A DNA stretch of 64,000 bases. It comes from Colimorpha sp045597845 (GTDB lineage Bacteria > Bacteroidota > Bacteroidia > Bacteroidales > P3). The notes under the pieces are model-generated. The model was not told where the DNA came from, did no database searches, and saw only the letters and a list, made by a program, of their open reading frames with translations. Positions within the stretch are counted from its first letter, which is position 1. Each line of letters opens with the position of its first letter. Below, one piece after another: positions 9,001-16,944 of this stretch. The stretch is from NCBI GenBank assembly GCA_045597845.1, contig JAZLKZ010000063.1:1-64000 (forward strand), in the 5' to 3' direction. The position numbers were made by a program, and so were the translations under genes.

Positions 9001-9823
9001 TGTCCATCAAGCAGACAAACTTGTCGGTTCTTCCCACATATTGGTCTTTGTGGTCGGCAAGGTATTGTTTGAAAGCGTTCTCCAGCAGTGGACGATAGTA
9101 GCCTTCGTCGAACTGCACGTCTTTCAACTCGGTGGCGAAGGTCGTGTGGCGACAGTGGTCGCTCCAGTAGGTGTCCAGCACGCGGATCTCGGTCATCGAT
9201 GGGTCGCGGTGCTCTTCGTCGTGGAAATAACGCTGAATGTGCAAGAAATCCTTGAAGGTCATGGCGAGACCCAGCGAGTTGTAGAGCTCCTGCAACTTGG
9301 GTTCGCTCATCTCTTTGAAACCGTCGAAGATGATTACGTCGGCGGGCTCGTCGAACTTGTCCACCAGGGTCTGGGGTTTCTCGTCGCCTGCGAGGCGGCT
9401 GTCAACGGGGTTGATGCAGTGGTTGATGATGGCCTTGCGTTGTACATCGGACAGCTGGCCAGAGATGATATAAGTAGTGGCAGACTTGATAATAGGACTC
9501 TCGTCGGGCGAGAGCAGTCTCACGCATTGCTCTGCGCTGTCGGCGCGCTGGTCGAACTGGCCGGGAAGGTATTCAACCGAAAAGCAGAAATCTTGTTCCT
9601 GTTTCGGAGCGGTTTCTTCATAGACGAAATCCACGGGAGGCTCGGAAAAAACCGTCACCTTGGCTTCGTTATAAGTCTTGTCCGAGATGTTCTCCACATC
9701 GTAGCGTATAAGAACACGCACCTGTTTTGCCTCGATTCCGAGGTAGTTGGACATCTCTTCTTGCAACTCTTTCGCCTTTACGGCGTAGTCGCTTTTCTTT
9801 TCAACGTAAATGCGTCTGATCAT
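6074..9823 (-). CDS. purL: phosphoribosylformylglycinamidine synthase, long form
   Basis: A 1249-residue single-chain FGAM synthase, catalysing the ATP- and glutamine-dependent conversion of FGAR to FGAM in purine synthesis. The order is the PurS-like N-terminal part, two AIRS-type ATP-binding halves (for example GGRTGRDGCGG and VNFKNETHNHPT) and a C-terminal class I glutaminase with the Cys in GICNGFQAL. The length fits the large gamma-proteobacterial and Bacteroidota form rather than the PurLQS complex. The frame is open upstream to a TTG at 9847, but the ATG at 9823 (MIRRIYVEKK) gives the usual start. No other purine genes are nearby. Confidence 0.95.
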   Translation of the reverse strand: MIRRIYVEKKSDYAVKAKELQEEMSNYLGIEAKQVRVLIRYDVENISDKTYNEAKVTVFSEPPVDFVYEETAPKQEQDFCFSVEYLPGQFDQRADSAEQCVRLLSPDESPIIKSATTYIISGQLSDVQRKAIINHCINPVDSRLAGDEKPQTLVDKFDEPADVIIFDGFKEMSEPKLQELYNSLGLAMTFKDFLHIQRYFHDEEHRDPSMTEIRVLDTYWSDHCRHTTFATELKDVQFDEGYYRPLLENAFKQYLADHKDQYVGRTDKFVCLMDMGTLAAKRIRKMGLLDDQEISDEINACSIVVPVVIDGKEEEWLVNFKNETHNHPTEIEPFGGAATCLGGAIRDPLSGRTYVYQAMRVTGAADPTRPLNETIEGKLPQRKIVTTAAHGYSSYGNQIGLATGLVNEIYHPDYVAKRMEIGAVIAAAPRRQVKRMTSDPGDVIILLGGRTGRDGCGGATGASKSHNTASLSTCGAEVQKGNAPTERKLQRMFRREEVSSLIKKCNDFGAGGVSVAIGELADGLQINLDKVPKKYAGLDGTELAISESQERMAIVVDPKDVDQMLQYADEENLEAVVVATVTEEPRMVISWRGKEVVNLSRRFIDTNGAHQETTIKVEMPEQKPDLGRLDIANEQDVKKLWIKTLSDLNVCSQKGLVEMFDSTIGAGSVVMPFGGKTQQTPTQTMIGKLPLLTGKCDTITMMSYGFDPYLSSWSPFHGAAYSVLTSVAKIAAAGGDASKVRLTFQEYFKKLGNDPYRWGQPFSAILGAYNAQMGLKLPAIGGKDSMSGTFNNIDVPPTLCSFAVGVGDIHHVVTPELKQAGSELYLLDIKKDAYGMPDYEDALAQYRQLYDTISGGKVLSSYVMGMGGLIEAVSKMAFGNRLGVALDANVLTLDDLTRKDYGYIVVEMAAGEKALFRGKKIGVVVAEEAFSYNGVTVCMEEAFKAWTGTLENVFPTSTHKAQEELPKQQLFAQTSPYICKHKVAKPKVFIPVFPGTNCEYDSARAFLRAGADVETIVFRNQNAQQINESVEAYAKAINNAQIVMIPGGFSAGDEPEGSAKFITSVFRNAKVSEAVMQLLNQRDGLMLGICNGFQALIKLGLVPYGEIREQADNAPTLTMNTIGRHQSKIASTMVVSKLSPWMRQATLGGIYQVPISHGEGRFVAPKEYIDQLFRNGQVATQYVDLDGNITMNEDFNMNGSYMAIEGITSADGRILGKMAHSERRSDGTYLNIYGEQDQRIFESGVEYFK

Positions 9824-9896
9824 ATTGGGTATATGTTTTATGTTCAAAAGTGAATGGTGATTGGTGACTTGGCTTTTAGCTCTAACTAAACAAAAG

Positions 9897-10463
9897 TCAG
9901 TCTTCTATCGAGGCGAATTTTTCAGGGTGCCGTGCCGTGATGTCTTTGTAGAATTTCATGATCTCCACAAAGTCCTTGTCGTAGTCGCCGGTAGGGTAGA
10001 AGGCGGGACCCACGCCCATGATGCGTTTCTTGTAGTCGATGTACGACAGTACGATAGGCACGTTGGCTTGCATGGCCATTTCATAGAATCCTCTTTTCCA
10101 ACGTTTGACCTTTTTACGGGTTCCTTCAGGAGTGATGACCACCGTAAAACGCTCGTTTTTGTTGAAATACTCCACCGCTTGTTCCACCAGTCCGTTGTGG
10201 CGGTTGCCTCTATCTACGGGCACCACGCCAAAGTAGTTCAGCAGCGGACGCGTAAACCAGTTGAAGAATTCTCTCTTCATGAATATGCGGGAGTTGACCT
10301 CGAGTTTCCATACGCATGCTGCGCCGAGAAAGAAGTCGTAGATAGAAGTGTGCGGAGCCTCGATAATGACGCATCGTTGCAGTTCGGGACGGTCTTCGTT
10401 GTGTTCCGGCACATCGAATTTCCATCCAAACAACCTCACGATAGCAATCCAAAGTTTTTTCAT
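9897..10463 (-). CDS. 1-acyl-glycerol-3-phosphate acyltransferase-like protein
   Basis: A 188-residue PlsC-family acyltransferase, expected at the inner membrane, transferring an acyl chain to a lysophospholipid or related acceptor. The catalytic motif appears as APHTSIYDF (the family's NHxxxxD with Pro for Asn), followed by a GVVPVDRG block and the substrate-binding EGTRKK. It is shorter than most PlsC enzymes and has no clear N-terminal membrane helix, like the small acyltransferases found in Bacteroidota. The exact acceptor is uncertain. A TATCTTTG promoter lies 23 bases upstream of the start. Confidence 0.82.
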   Translation of the reverse strand: MKKLWIAIVRLFGWKFDVPEHNEDRPELQRCVIIEAPHTSIYDFFLGAACVWKLEVNSRIFMKREFFNWFTRPLLNYFGVVPVDRGNRHNGLVEQAVEYFNKNERFTVVITPEGTRKKVKRWKRGFYEMAMQANVPIVLSYIDYKKRIMGVGPAFYPTGDYDKDFVEIMKFYKDITARHPEKFASIED

Positions 10464-10485
10464 AATAATGCTATAAAATAGAATG

Positions 10486-10493
10486 CAAAGATA
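10486..10493 (-). promoter_or_regulatory. -7 promoter element of the acyltransferase gene
   Basis: The minus strand reads TATCTTTG here, the Bacteroidota -7 consensus (TAnnTTTG). Transcription would begin a few bases downstream, leaving a leader of about 20 bases before ATG 10463. Confidence 0.65.
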
Positions 10494-10691
10494 CGAAAAA
10501 CTCCCGATTGTTAATGGATTTTTTAGGAACCGAACTTTGAAATATTATCAACCACTAACCCCATAACAATCAACGTCTCCACCCCCAATGTGTAAAAACT
10601 CGCCCAATGGGTTGAATTCCTTCGGGCGATGAGGAAATCATTCTTTGTGAAAACTTATAGAAAAGTAACCATGTGACGGATTGACGATTAA

Positions 10692-10731
10692 TAAAAAACA
10701 AGAGGGTCGCCTCGGTGGAGTGACCCTCTTG
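10692..10731 (-). terminator. terminator after the acyl-CoA synthetase gene
   Basis: On the minus strand CAAGAGGGTC and GACCCTCTTG form a perfect 10-bp stem with a 13-base loop, followed by TTTTTTATT. It is 18 bases past the stop of the gene at 10749-12821. The rest of the gap (10494-10691) shows no feature that I can support. Confidence 0.85.
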
Positions 10732-10748
10732 AAATAAATGGGAAATGA

Positions 10749-12821
10749 TTATTTCTCCAAACGGATGCGGGCATCTACTGCGGTAACGTAGCGGGGATTG
10801 CCCAGCAAGGGGTTGAGGTCCATCTCGGCGATTTCGGGAGCAGCCTGAACCAATGCGCTTACGCGAGCAATCTGGTCGGCATACATGTCGATGTTGACAG
10901 CTTCCTGTCCGCGAACACCTTGCAGGATCTTGTAGCCACGCAGTTTGGTGAGCATCTCCTTGGCCTCTGCTGCCGTGATGGGAGCGAGGGCGCTCTGTAC
11001 ATCCTTCAGCACTTCGATGAAGATACCGCCAAGGCCGAAGAAAATCTGATGGCCGAACTTGGCGTCCTTGATGGCTCCGATATAGACATCAGTACCGTCG
11101 AGCATGGGGTACATCTCCACTGCGTAGGTCTCGGGAATGACAATCAAGCGGTTGAATTCCTTCTCTACGGTTTCAAGGTCCTTAACGCCGAGGGTGACAC
11201 CTCCAACGTCGCTCTTGTGGAGCGGTCCTACAACCTTCATTACCAAAGGAACGTCCTTGCTGCAGCCAACTTCCTTGGCGAATGCCAAAGCGTCTGCTAC
11301 CTTGTCAACCTCTACGCTCTTCTTGCGGCTGATTCCGGCAGCGTCAAGCAACTCGTTGTAGTCGGCAATTTCCATGTAGCCGTCTTTGCAACGGTCCACG
11401 GTCTTGCGGATGCGAGCTACATCAATAGCGGGCTGTTCCACGTTTTCGGGCTGGGGCTTGGGTGTGTGATATACCTTGCAAAGTGCGTTGCCAAGCACAC
11501 ATTCTTCGGGGAAGTTGATGCGGCCACGGTCGATGAATTCCTGGATTTCGTCCTTCACGTTGATGATGGAGGGCAATACAGGGAAGATGGGCTTCTTGCA
11601 AGTCTTCATCTTCTCGTCCAAGAGGGCGTAAACCTCGCGGTTGGAGAACAATCCCGGTGAACCGAAGATGACCACGGAGAAGTCGATGTTGTCGTATTCA
11701 TTCTCCACGGTGTCAATGATATAGCCGAGCTGTTCGGCAGTGCCCGTAGCGAGGAAGTCGATGGGGTTTCCTACTGAAGAACCGGCAAACAGTTTCTCGA
11801 GGAGAGTCTTGCTTGCGGGATGGTCTTTCAGAGGAGGAACTTCCATGCCGCCATTGGAAAGCACGTCGGTGAGCATAACGGCGGGACCACCAGCGTGGGT
11901 AATCACGGCGCAACGTTTGCCCTTGAGTTCGGGGTGCATGAAGATGGAGCATACCGTGGTCAGTTCCTGACGGTTCTGGCAGCGAACGATGCCAGCCTTG
12001 CGGAACAAAGCATCCACAGCTGCGTCGTTGGTTGCCAAAGCGCCGGTGTGGCTCGAAGCGGCACGGCTACCTGCTGCGCTACCGCCCGACTTGATGGCTG
12101 CGATGTGGCATCCCTTGTTGATGAGGCTGCGGCTGTGCTTGAGCAAGCGCTGAGGGTCGCCAATCTTTTCCATATAGAGCATGATGACGCGAGAGGATTT
12201 CTCGGGGTCGAAAGTCTCGTCGAGGTGTTCCAATACGTCTTCGATGCCTACCTGAGCGGAGTTTCCAACAGCCCAAACACTGTTGAAAGTCAAACCGTTG
12301 GTGATACCGTATTCCTTGATGAACACTGCTGTGGCACCCGAACCGGTGATGAAATCAACACCGTGAGGATCCAAAGTGGGTATAGGGGTGTCGAAGCAAC
12401 CGCTATAGTTGGTGTTCAAGAAACCGGTGCAGTTGGGGCCGATCAAGCTGCCGCCTACTGCGTTGATGCTGTCAACGATATGTTCTTCGATGGCGGCGCC
12501 TTCTGCGTTCTCTTCCGAGAAACCAGCGCTTACGATGATGAAACCTTTGGTGCCTTTCTGCTGGGTGAGCACGTCAACGGTGTTGGCGCAGAATTTGGCG
12601 GCGATGCAAAGGATAGCGCAATCAACCTGGGGCAGGTCTTCTACCTTGGCGTAGCATTTCACGCCCTGCACTTCGGTCTCTTTGGGGTTCACGGCATAGA
12701 CGGAACCTTTGAAGTTGCTGTCGAGCAGGTTCTTCAGGGCTTTTCCGCCAGGTTTATGAACGTCAGAAGATGCACCGCAAACAACGATGCTCTTAGGATT
12801 GAGAAGTTCTTTACAAATCAT
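10749..12821 (-). CDS. acetate--CoA ligase (ADP-forming), fused alpha-beta
   Basis: A 690-residue NDP-forming acyl-CoA synthetase that converts acyl-CoA, ADP and phosphate to the acid and ATP, a way to conserve energy from amino-acid fermentation. The alpha part has an N-terminal CoA-binding Rossmann domain (residues about 1-130) and a ligase domain with the phosphohistidine loop SSHTGALA. The beta part is a C-terminal ATP-grasp domain from about residue 460 (for example HKSDVGGV). The length matches the fused form. It is transcribed alone or with pepD, and ends in a strong terminator. The acyl substrate (acetyl, branched or aryl) cannot be told. Confidence 0.9.
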   Translation of the reverse strand: MICKELLNPKSIVVCGASSDVHKPGGKALKNLLDSNFKGSVYAVNPKETEVQGVKCYAKVEDLPQVDCAILCIAAKFCANTVDVLTQQKGTKGFIIVSAGFSEENAEGAAIEEHIVDSINAVGGSLIGPNCTGFLNTNYSGCFDTPIPTLDPHGVDFITGSGATAVFIKEYGITNGLTFNSVWAVGNSAQVGIEDVLEHLDETFDPEKSSRVIMLYMEKIGDPQRLLKHSRSLINKGCHIAAIKSGGSAAGSRAASSHTGALATNDAAVDALFRKAGIVRCQNRQELTTVCSIFMHPELKGKRCAVITHAGGPAVMLTDVLSNGGMEVPPLKDHPASKTLLEKLFAGSSVGNPIDFLATGTAEQLGYIIDTVENEYDNIDFSVVIFGSPGLFSNREVYALLDEKMKTCKKPIFPVLPSIINVKDEIQEFIDRGRINFPEECVLGNALCKVYHTPKPQPENVEQPAIDVARIRKTVDRCKDGYMEIADYNELLDAAGISRKKSVEVDKVADALAFAKEVGCSKDVPLVMKVVGPLHKSDVGGVTLGVKDLETVEKEFNRLIVIPETYAVEMYPMLDGTDVYIGAIKDAKFGHQIFFGLGGIFIEVLKDVQSALAPITAAEAKEMLTKLRGYKILQGVRGQEAVNIDMYADQIARVSALVQAAPEIAEMDLNPLLGNPRYVTAVDARIRLEK

Positions 12822-12900
12822 TATTCTTTATTTTTAAGTTTTATAGTTTAGTGACTAGTGATTGGTGAGTCTTCTCAGCTCACAGTTCACAGCTCGCAAT

Positions 12901-14352
12901 TTATTTCTCGGGAATGGCTTCCAATGTGGCTACCAGATAGTCGTAGAATTTTTTGGAGCTGGGAATGTTGGCGCGCTCATCGGGGCTGTGAGGGCTGTTC
13001 AAGGTGGGTCCGAAGGAAATCATCTCCATCTCGGGATATTTGCCGCCGAGCAGACCGCATTCCAGACCGGCGTGGATAGCCATCACTGCGGGCTCTTTCT
13101 TGTAGAGTTTCTTGTAGGTTGCCTTCATGGTCTTTAGCAATGCGCTGTCCATGTTGGGCTTCCATCCGGGGTATGCGCCAGTGAGTTGGCATTTGCCGCC
13201 AGCCAGTTCGGCGAGGCATACGAGACGTTCTGCCAAAGCGTCCTTTGCGGAATCCACGGAAGAGCGGAGCAAAGCCTTGATGTAGAAATTCTTGCCGTTG
13301 GTCTTCATGATGGCGAGGTTCAGAGAGGTCTCTACCAAACCTTCCATATCTTTGCTCATACGGATAACGCCGTTGGGGGCGATCATCACGCTGTTGATGA
13401 TTTTCTGCGTATCGGCTTCGGTCATCACGGTGGGGTTCATTCTGGCGGGTTCGCACTTCATGAAGAAGTCGGGCTCTACCTTGCCGAGCTCTTTCTTCAC
13501 CCAGCCTGCAACTTTCTCAAATTCCTTCACGATGCACTCTTTGTGTGCTTTGGGCATGGCAAAGAGACAGGTGGCATCTCTCGGGATGGCGTTGCGCATA
13601 TTGCCGCCCTCGACATTGATGAGGCGGATGCCGCATTCTGCCACCCAACGCAAATGACGGAACATGATTTTGTTGGCGTTGGCACGGCCGGTGTTGATTT
13701 CCATGCCGCTGTGGCCACCCTTCAAGCCGCCGATGGTGAGGCGCATGGCGCAGTAGTCCTTGGGTGCCTTCTCGGTAGCGTAGGGAATGGAGATGGTGGC
13801 GTCGATACCGCCGGCACAACCTACATAAAGTTCGCCTTCGGTCTCGCTGTCAAGGTTCAACAGATATTTGCCTTTCAGTTCACCTGCCTTCAAGCCGAAA
13901 GCACCAGTCATGCCAGTCTCTTCATCGGTGGTAATCAAAGCTTCGAGAGGTCCGTGCTTGAGGGTCTTGGACTCAAAAACGGCCATGATGGCTGCTACGC
14001 CAAGGCCATCGTCTGCACCGAGGGTGGTATCGCAAGCATATACCCATTCGTCAACAATCTTGGTCTGGATGGGGTCTTTCAGAAAGTCGTGCACTTTGCC
14101 GGCGCGAGCCTGGGGAACCATGTCCATGTGAGCCTGCAAAACAACGGGCTGACGTTTTTCCATGCCTTTGGTGGCTGGCTTGGTCATGATGATGTTGCCG
14201 ACCTTATCTACGCGGCAGTCGATTTTTTTCTTCTTTGCCCAGTTTACTAAAAAGTCACGAACGATTTCTTCGTGTTTCGAGGGGCGTGGGCAACGGGTAA
14301 GCTCATAAAAATTACCCCATAGTTCTTTGGGTTCAAGATCTTTAATTGTCAT
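12901..14352 (-). CDS. pepD: aminoacyl-histidine dipeptidase (M20 family)
   Basis: A 483-residue cytosolic dipeptidase with two metal ions, hydrolysing dipeptides such as Xaa-His. The metal ligands appear in LQAHMDMVPQ, GADDGLGVA and TTDEETGMTGA, and a later GHSG (KGGHSGMEI) matches the M20 lid or dimerisation region. The length and order are those of PepD. It is consistent with use of peptides released by the secreted proteases nearby. The next gene downstream on the same strand is the acyl-CoA synthetase, about 80 bases away across a gap of repeated words, so cotranscription is possible. Confidence 0.93.
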   Translation of the reverse strand: MTIKDLEPKELWGNFYELTRCPRPSKHEEIVRDFLVNWAKKKKIDCRVDKVGNIIMTKPATKGMEKRQPVVLQAHMDMVPQARAGKVHDFLKDPIQTKIVDEWVYACDTTLGADDGLGVAAIMAVFESKTLKHGPLEALITTDEETGMTGAFGLKAGELKGKYLLNLDSETEGELYVGCAGGIDATISIPYATEKAPKDYCAMRLTIGGLKGGHSGMEINTGRANANKIMFRHLRWVAECGIRLINVEGGNMRNAIPRDATCLFAMPKAHKECIVKEFEKVAGWVKKELGKVEPDFFMKCEPARMNPTVMTEADTQKIINSVMIAPNGVIRMSKDMEGLVETSLNLAIMKTNGKNFYIKALLRSSVDSAKDALAERLVCLAELAGGKCQLTGAYPGWKPNMDSALLKTMKATYKKLYKKEPAVMAIHAGLECGLLGGKYPEMEMISFGPTLNSPHSPDERANIPSSKKFYDYLVATLEAIPEK

Positions 14353-14407
14353 ATCTAATAAAGTTTTAATATTGATTGATTTTCTGTTGTTTGTCGATAG
14401 GGTTTGT

Positions 14408-15028
14408 TTATTGGTTTTCGTCGTCTTCCTGACTGTAATAGTATCGCTCTATTTCTTGCAGCAGGTCGATGAAGCATTCGTTGAGATTGTCTATCTTGCC
14501 GGTGAGGCTGGTGCTGTTGGCTTTTGCGCTGCTGCTTTTCTTTTTGTGCAGTTGGATGATTTTTTCCGAAGGTCCGAGGTAGTTGAAAAAATGCAGTCGG
14601 GCGATGTACTGCTTGAATTCGGTGAGGTTGGTGTGATGGACCTTGGAAAGATAGTCTTCGAATCCGAAGATCGACTGTTGATTGTAAAAGTCGTTGTACA
14701 GTGCTATTTGCTTCTCAAATGCGTCTCTTCCGTTGATGATCATCACAAAGTCGAAGTCTTTCAGTACGGGGTCTATCTTGTGGTCTATATTGTCTATCAG
14801 AAAGTAGTATAGTTGCGATACCTCGTTGAAATAGATGAAAATGGGGAACGTATTTGTGCCGAAAATCTCGATGTCTTCCTGTCGCGAAAGATGGGTTTCA
14901 AACAGATCGTTGAATGCAGCAACAAATTGATAGTTCGGCATTTCGGTTTTCCAAAGCAAGCATGCGGAGTTGTTTGTGTCGAACTCCATTTCGCTAACCA
15001 GTTTATGTCGAATAGTTTTTTTCATCAA
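14408..15028 (-). CDS. IPExxxVDY family protein
   Basis: A 206-residue protein of unknown function that fits the Bacteroidota IPExxxVDY family. It shows the family's basic start (KTIRHKLVSE), a central block of aromatic and hydrophobic residues (FPIFIYFNEVSQLYYFLIDN), and a following K-DFDFVMII segment like the family's conserved DY-L strand. The C-terminus is a lysine-serine linker and an acidic tail (SQEDDENQ). The match is by pattern and should be checked by search. It sits between pepD and a radical SAM gene, all on the minus strand. Confidence 0.55.
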   Translation of the reverse strand: MMKKTIRHKLVSEMEFDTNNSACLLWKTEMPNYQFVAAFNDLFETHLSRQEDIEIFGTNTFPIFIYFNEVSQLYYFLIDNIDHKIDPVLKDFDFVMIINGRDAFEKQIALYNDFYNQQSIFGFEDYLSKVHHTNLTEFKQYIARLHFFNYLGPSEKIIQLHKKKSSSAKANSTSLTGKIDNLNECFIDLLQEIERYYYSQEDDENQ

Positions 15029-15061
15029 CGATGCGTGATTTTGAATGCTTTGTTTGATCTG

Positions 15062-15985
15062 TCAGCTGCCAAATGCTTCTTTTTTGGAAAAATCGGGGCG
15101 GAATGTTTCGTTTGATGCTAACTCTTGCACCCAACCTTTGTGGAATCCCAACGCGTAGAACTTCTCCTTTACTTGTTCGTATTCCGCTTCGGTAAGCGTT
15201 CGTGTTAGTTCGGGAAATTCCGACACGCTTCCCTCTAAAAGATGTTTTGGTGGAAAATACTGCGCCATCAGCGAGATGTTGAGGCTTGTAGAAAGGTTGT
15301 CGGCTATCCATTCCAGACATTTTACGCTGTTTTCCACAGCTCCTGGCAGCACTAAATGCCGGATGATGATGCCTCGGAAAGCAACCCCGTCGTCGCAGGG
15401 TAGGGCGGAACCTTTTTGGCGATACATCTCCTGCAACGCTTTTGCCGCTTTTTCGGGGTAGTCGGCGGCGTGAGAGTACTTCTGCGCCAATGCATTGTCC
15501 ATGTATTTCAGGTCGGGAAGGTAGATGTCCACGTATGGTTCCACCATCCGCAAGGTCTCTACATTGTCGTAGCCGTTGGTGTTGTACACCGTTGTCGGGA
15601 AAAGTCCTCTTTTGTGCAGTCGCTCCATCAGTTCGGGAATCACATAGGCGTAGTGGGAAGGACTTACAAATCCCAGCATGTTCTCGCTGGTTTGCAGCAC
15701 TTCCGCGATGCGATCCACCACGGAATCCAAGTCCTTGTAGAAGATATTGTCTTCTGCCACAGTGGTGCCAGAAATGTCGTGGTTTTGACAGAATACGCAA
15801 TGCAGGTTGCAGTGTGCAAAAAACAAGTTGCAGATGCCTTTCTTCCCTGAAATGGGAGGCTCTTCTCCTTTGTGGACGCAAATCGAGGCTATTTCGGGTT
15901 CGGATGGCGCATGGCAAAACCCCGCTGCCACGCGTCTGTTGGCGCCGCAGCTACGAGGACATATATGGCATGCACCGAAATCCAA
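15062..15985 (-). CDS. radical SAM protein, PflA-like
   Basis: A radical SAM enzyme of the pyruvate formate-lyase activase-like group (COG1313 type). The 4Fe-4S motif is CNLHCVFC (CxxxCxxC), preceded by the group's N-terminal Cys cluster (CHICPRSCG and AGFCHAP). The target is unknown. An ATG at 16045 would extend the frame, but a TATCTTTG promoter at 16009-16016 would then lie inside the coding sequence. The start is therefore placed at the in-frame TTG at 15985, giving 307 residues starting LDFGACHICP. The start is the least certain part; the family call is strong. Confidence 0.82.
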   Translation of the reverse strand: MDFGACHICPRSCGANRRVAAGFCHAPSEPEIASICVHKGEEPPISGKKGICNLFFAHCNLHCVFCQNHDISGTTVAEDNIFYKDLDSVVDRIAEVLQTSENMLGFVSPSHYAYVIPELMERLHKRGLFPTTVYNTNGYDNVETLRMVEPYVDIYLPDLKYMDNALAQKYSHAADYPEKAAKALQEMYRQKGSALPCDDGVAFRGIIIRHLVLPGAVENSVKCLEWIADNLSTSLNISLMAQYFPPKHLLEGSVSEFPELTRTLTEAEYEQVKEKFYALGFHKGWVQELASNETFRPDFSKKEAFGS

Positions 15986-16008
15986 TTGATGCTTTTTTAT
16001 AATTTCTG

Positions 16009-16016
16009 CAAAGATA
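16009..16016 (-). promoter_or_regulatory. -7 promoter element of the radical SAM gene
   Basis: The minus strand reads TTTGTATCTTTGCAG, with TATCTTTG matching the Bacteroidota -7 box. It falls inside the longest possible reading frame of the radical SAM gene and so argues for the downstream start at 15985. Confidence 0.6.
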
Positions 16017-16263
16017 CAAAAAAAAAGTGATGTCGATGCGCTCATTTTATAAACAATTTCAAAGTTCGTTTTGAATGGAAACTGGCGACGAGTGTCAATG
16101 AACGCTGAAAACCGTCGCCCGCTTGATGAAATTCATTTTGCGGATTTTGCTCCACGTCTGCACTCGAAGAATATTTGTGGCTTTTTCGAGAGGGAAAACA
16201 ATATATCAACAATCCGCAGGAAAGGTTCTGTTGCTGAAGATTATTAATATTAATTAAATTTTG

Positions 16264-16271
16264 TATCTTTG
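16264..16271 (+). promoter_or_regulatory. -7 promoter element, nearly leaderless DUF4254 gene
   Basis: TATCTTTG ends four bases before the ATG at 16276. In Bacteroidota the last G of this box lies around -4, so the transcript should start at or next to the start codon. The rest of the gap upstream (16046-16263) shows nothing that I can name. Confidence 0.65.
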
Positions 16272-16275
16272 CAAA

Positions 16276-16878
16276 ATGAAATCAAAGGATTTTTTCGAAA
16301 TATTTGACCGCCAGATTGTGGAGTACCACAAGACCGATTCCGTCGATGCTCCCACCGTAAACCCCTTTCAGCAAGGCACTTTCGAGGCTTTGTTGTGGGA
16401 AAAGAATTTCATCGATACCGTTCAGTGGCATCTTGAGGACCTGATTCGTCCCGAAGACGTTAATCCACAAGAAGCGTTGACGTTGAAGCGTCGCATCGAC
16501 AAGTCGAACCAGAACCGTACCGATATGGTGGAACGCATTGATGATTGGTATCTGCTTCAGTTCAAGGATGTAAAGCCTATGCCTCACGCCAAGATCAACA
16601 CCGAGACGCCGGCTTGGGCCATCGACCGACTTTCCATTTTGGCTCTGAAAATCTACCATTTCTCCATCGAGGCGCATCGAAAGGACGCCTCTGCGGAGCA
16701 TCTGGCAAAATGCCAGTCGAAACTCGACGTGCTCAATACCCAGAAACAAGATTTGTCGCAGGCTATCGACGACTTGCTCGACGAACTGTCCAAGGGCGAA
16801 AAAATCATGAAGGTATATCGACAGATGAAGATGTACAACGATCCGTCGTTGAACCCGATGCTTTACGCGAAGAAATAA
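16276..16878 (+). CDS. DUF4254 domain-containing protein
   Basis: A 200-residue protein of the Bacteroidota DUF4254 family. It is mostly helical with no membrane segment or signal peptide. The block PAWAIDRLSILALKIYHF and the C-terminal KVYRQMKMYNDPSLNP are typical of the family as I recall it. Its function is unknown, but it is followed by a glycosyltransferase family 9 gene after about 65 bases, and this pairing suggests a link to cell-surface polysaccharide. The frame is open to a TTG at 16261, but that codon overlaps the promoter, so ATG 16276 is chosen. Confidence 0.8.
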   Translation: MKSKDFFEIFDRQIVEYHKTDSVDAPTVNPFQQGTFEALLWEKNFIDTVQWHLEDLIRPEDVNPQEALTLKRRIDKSNQNRTDMVERIDDWYLLQFKDVKPMPHAKINTETPAWAIDRLSILALKIYHFSIEAHRKDASAEHLAKCQSKLDVLNTQKQDLSQAIDDLLDELSKGEKIMKVYRQMKMYNDPSLNPMLYAKK

Positions 16879-16944
16879 TCCATTGCCGCAATGTGGTTTT
16901 CGTATGATAAACTTGAAGCCTGATTGTTGATAAATGTCTTGCGT

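Noticed and set aside
7919..9853. 644-residue open frame on the plus strand, opposite purL
   Set aside because: It is the complement of a well-recognised enzyme gene, has no recognisable domain, and its residue makeup (many His, Val, Gly) is that of an antisense shadow.
11820..12851. 343-residue open frame on the plus strand, opposite the acyl-CoA synthetase
   Set aside because: Complement of a recognised enzyme with no domain of its own.
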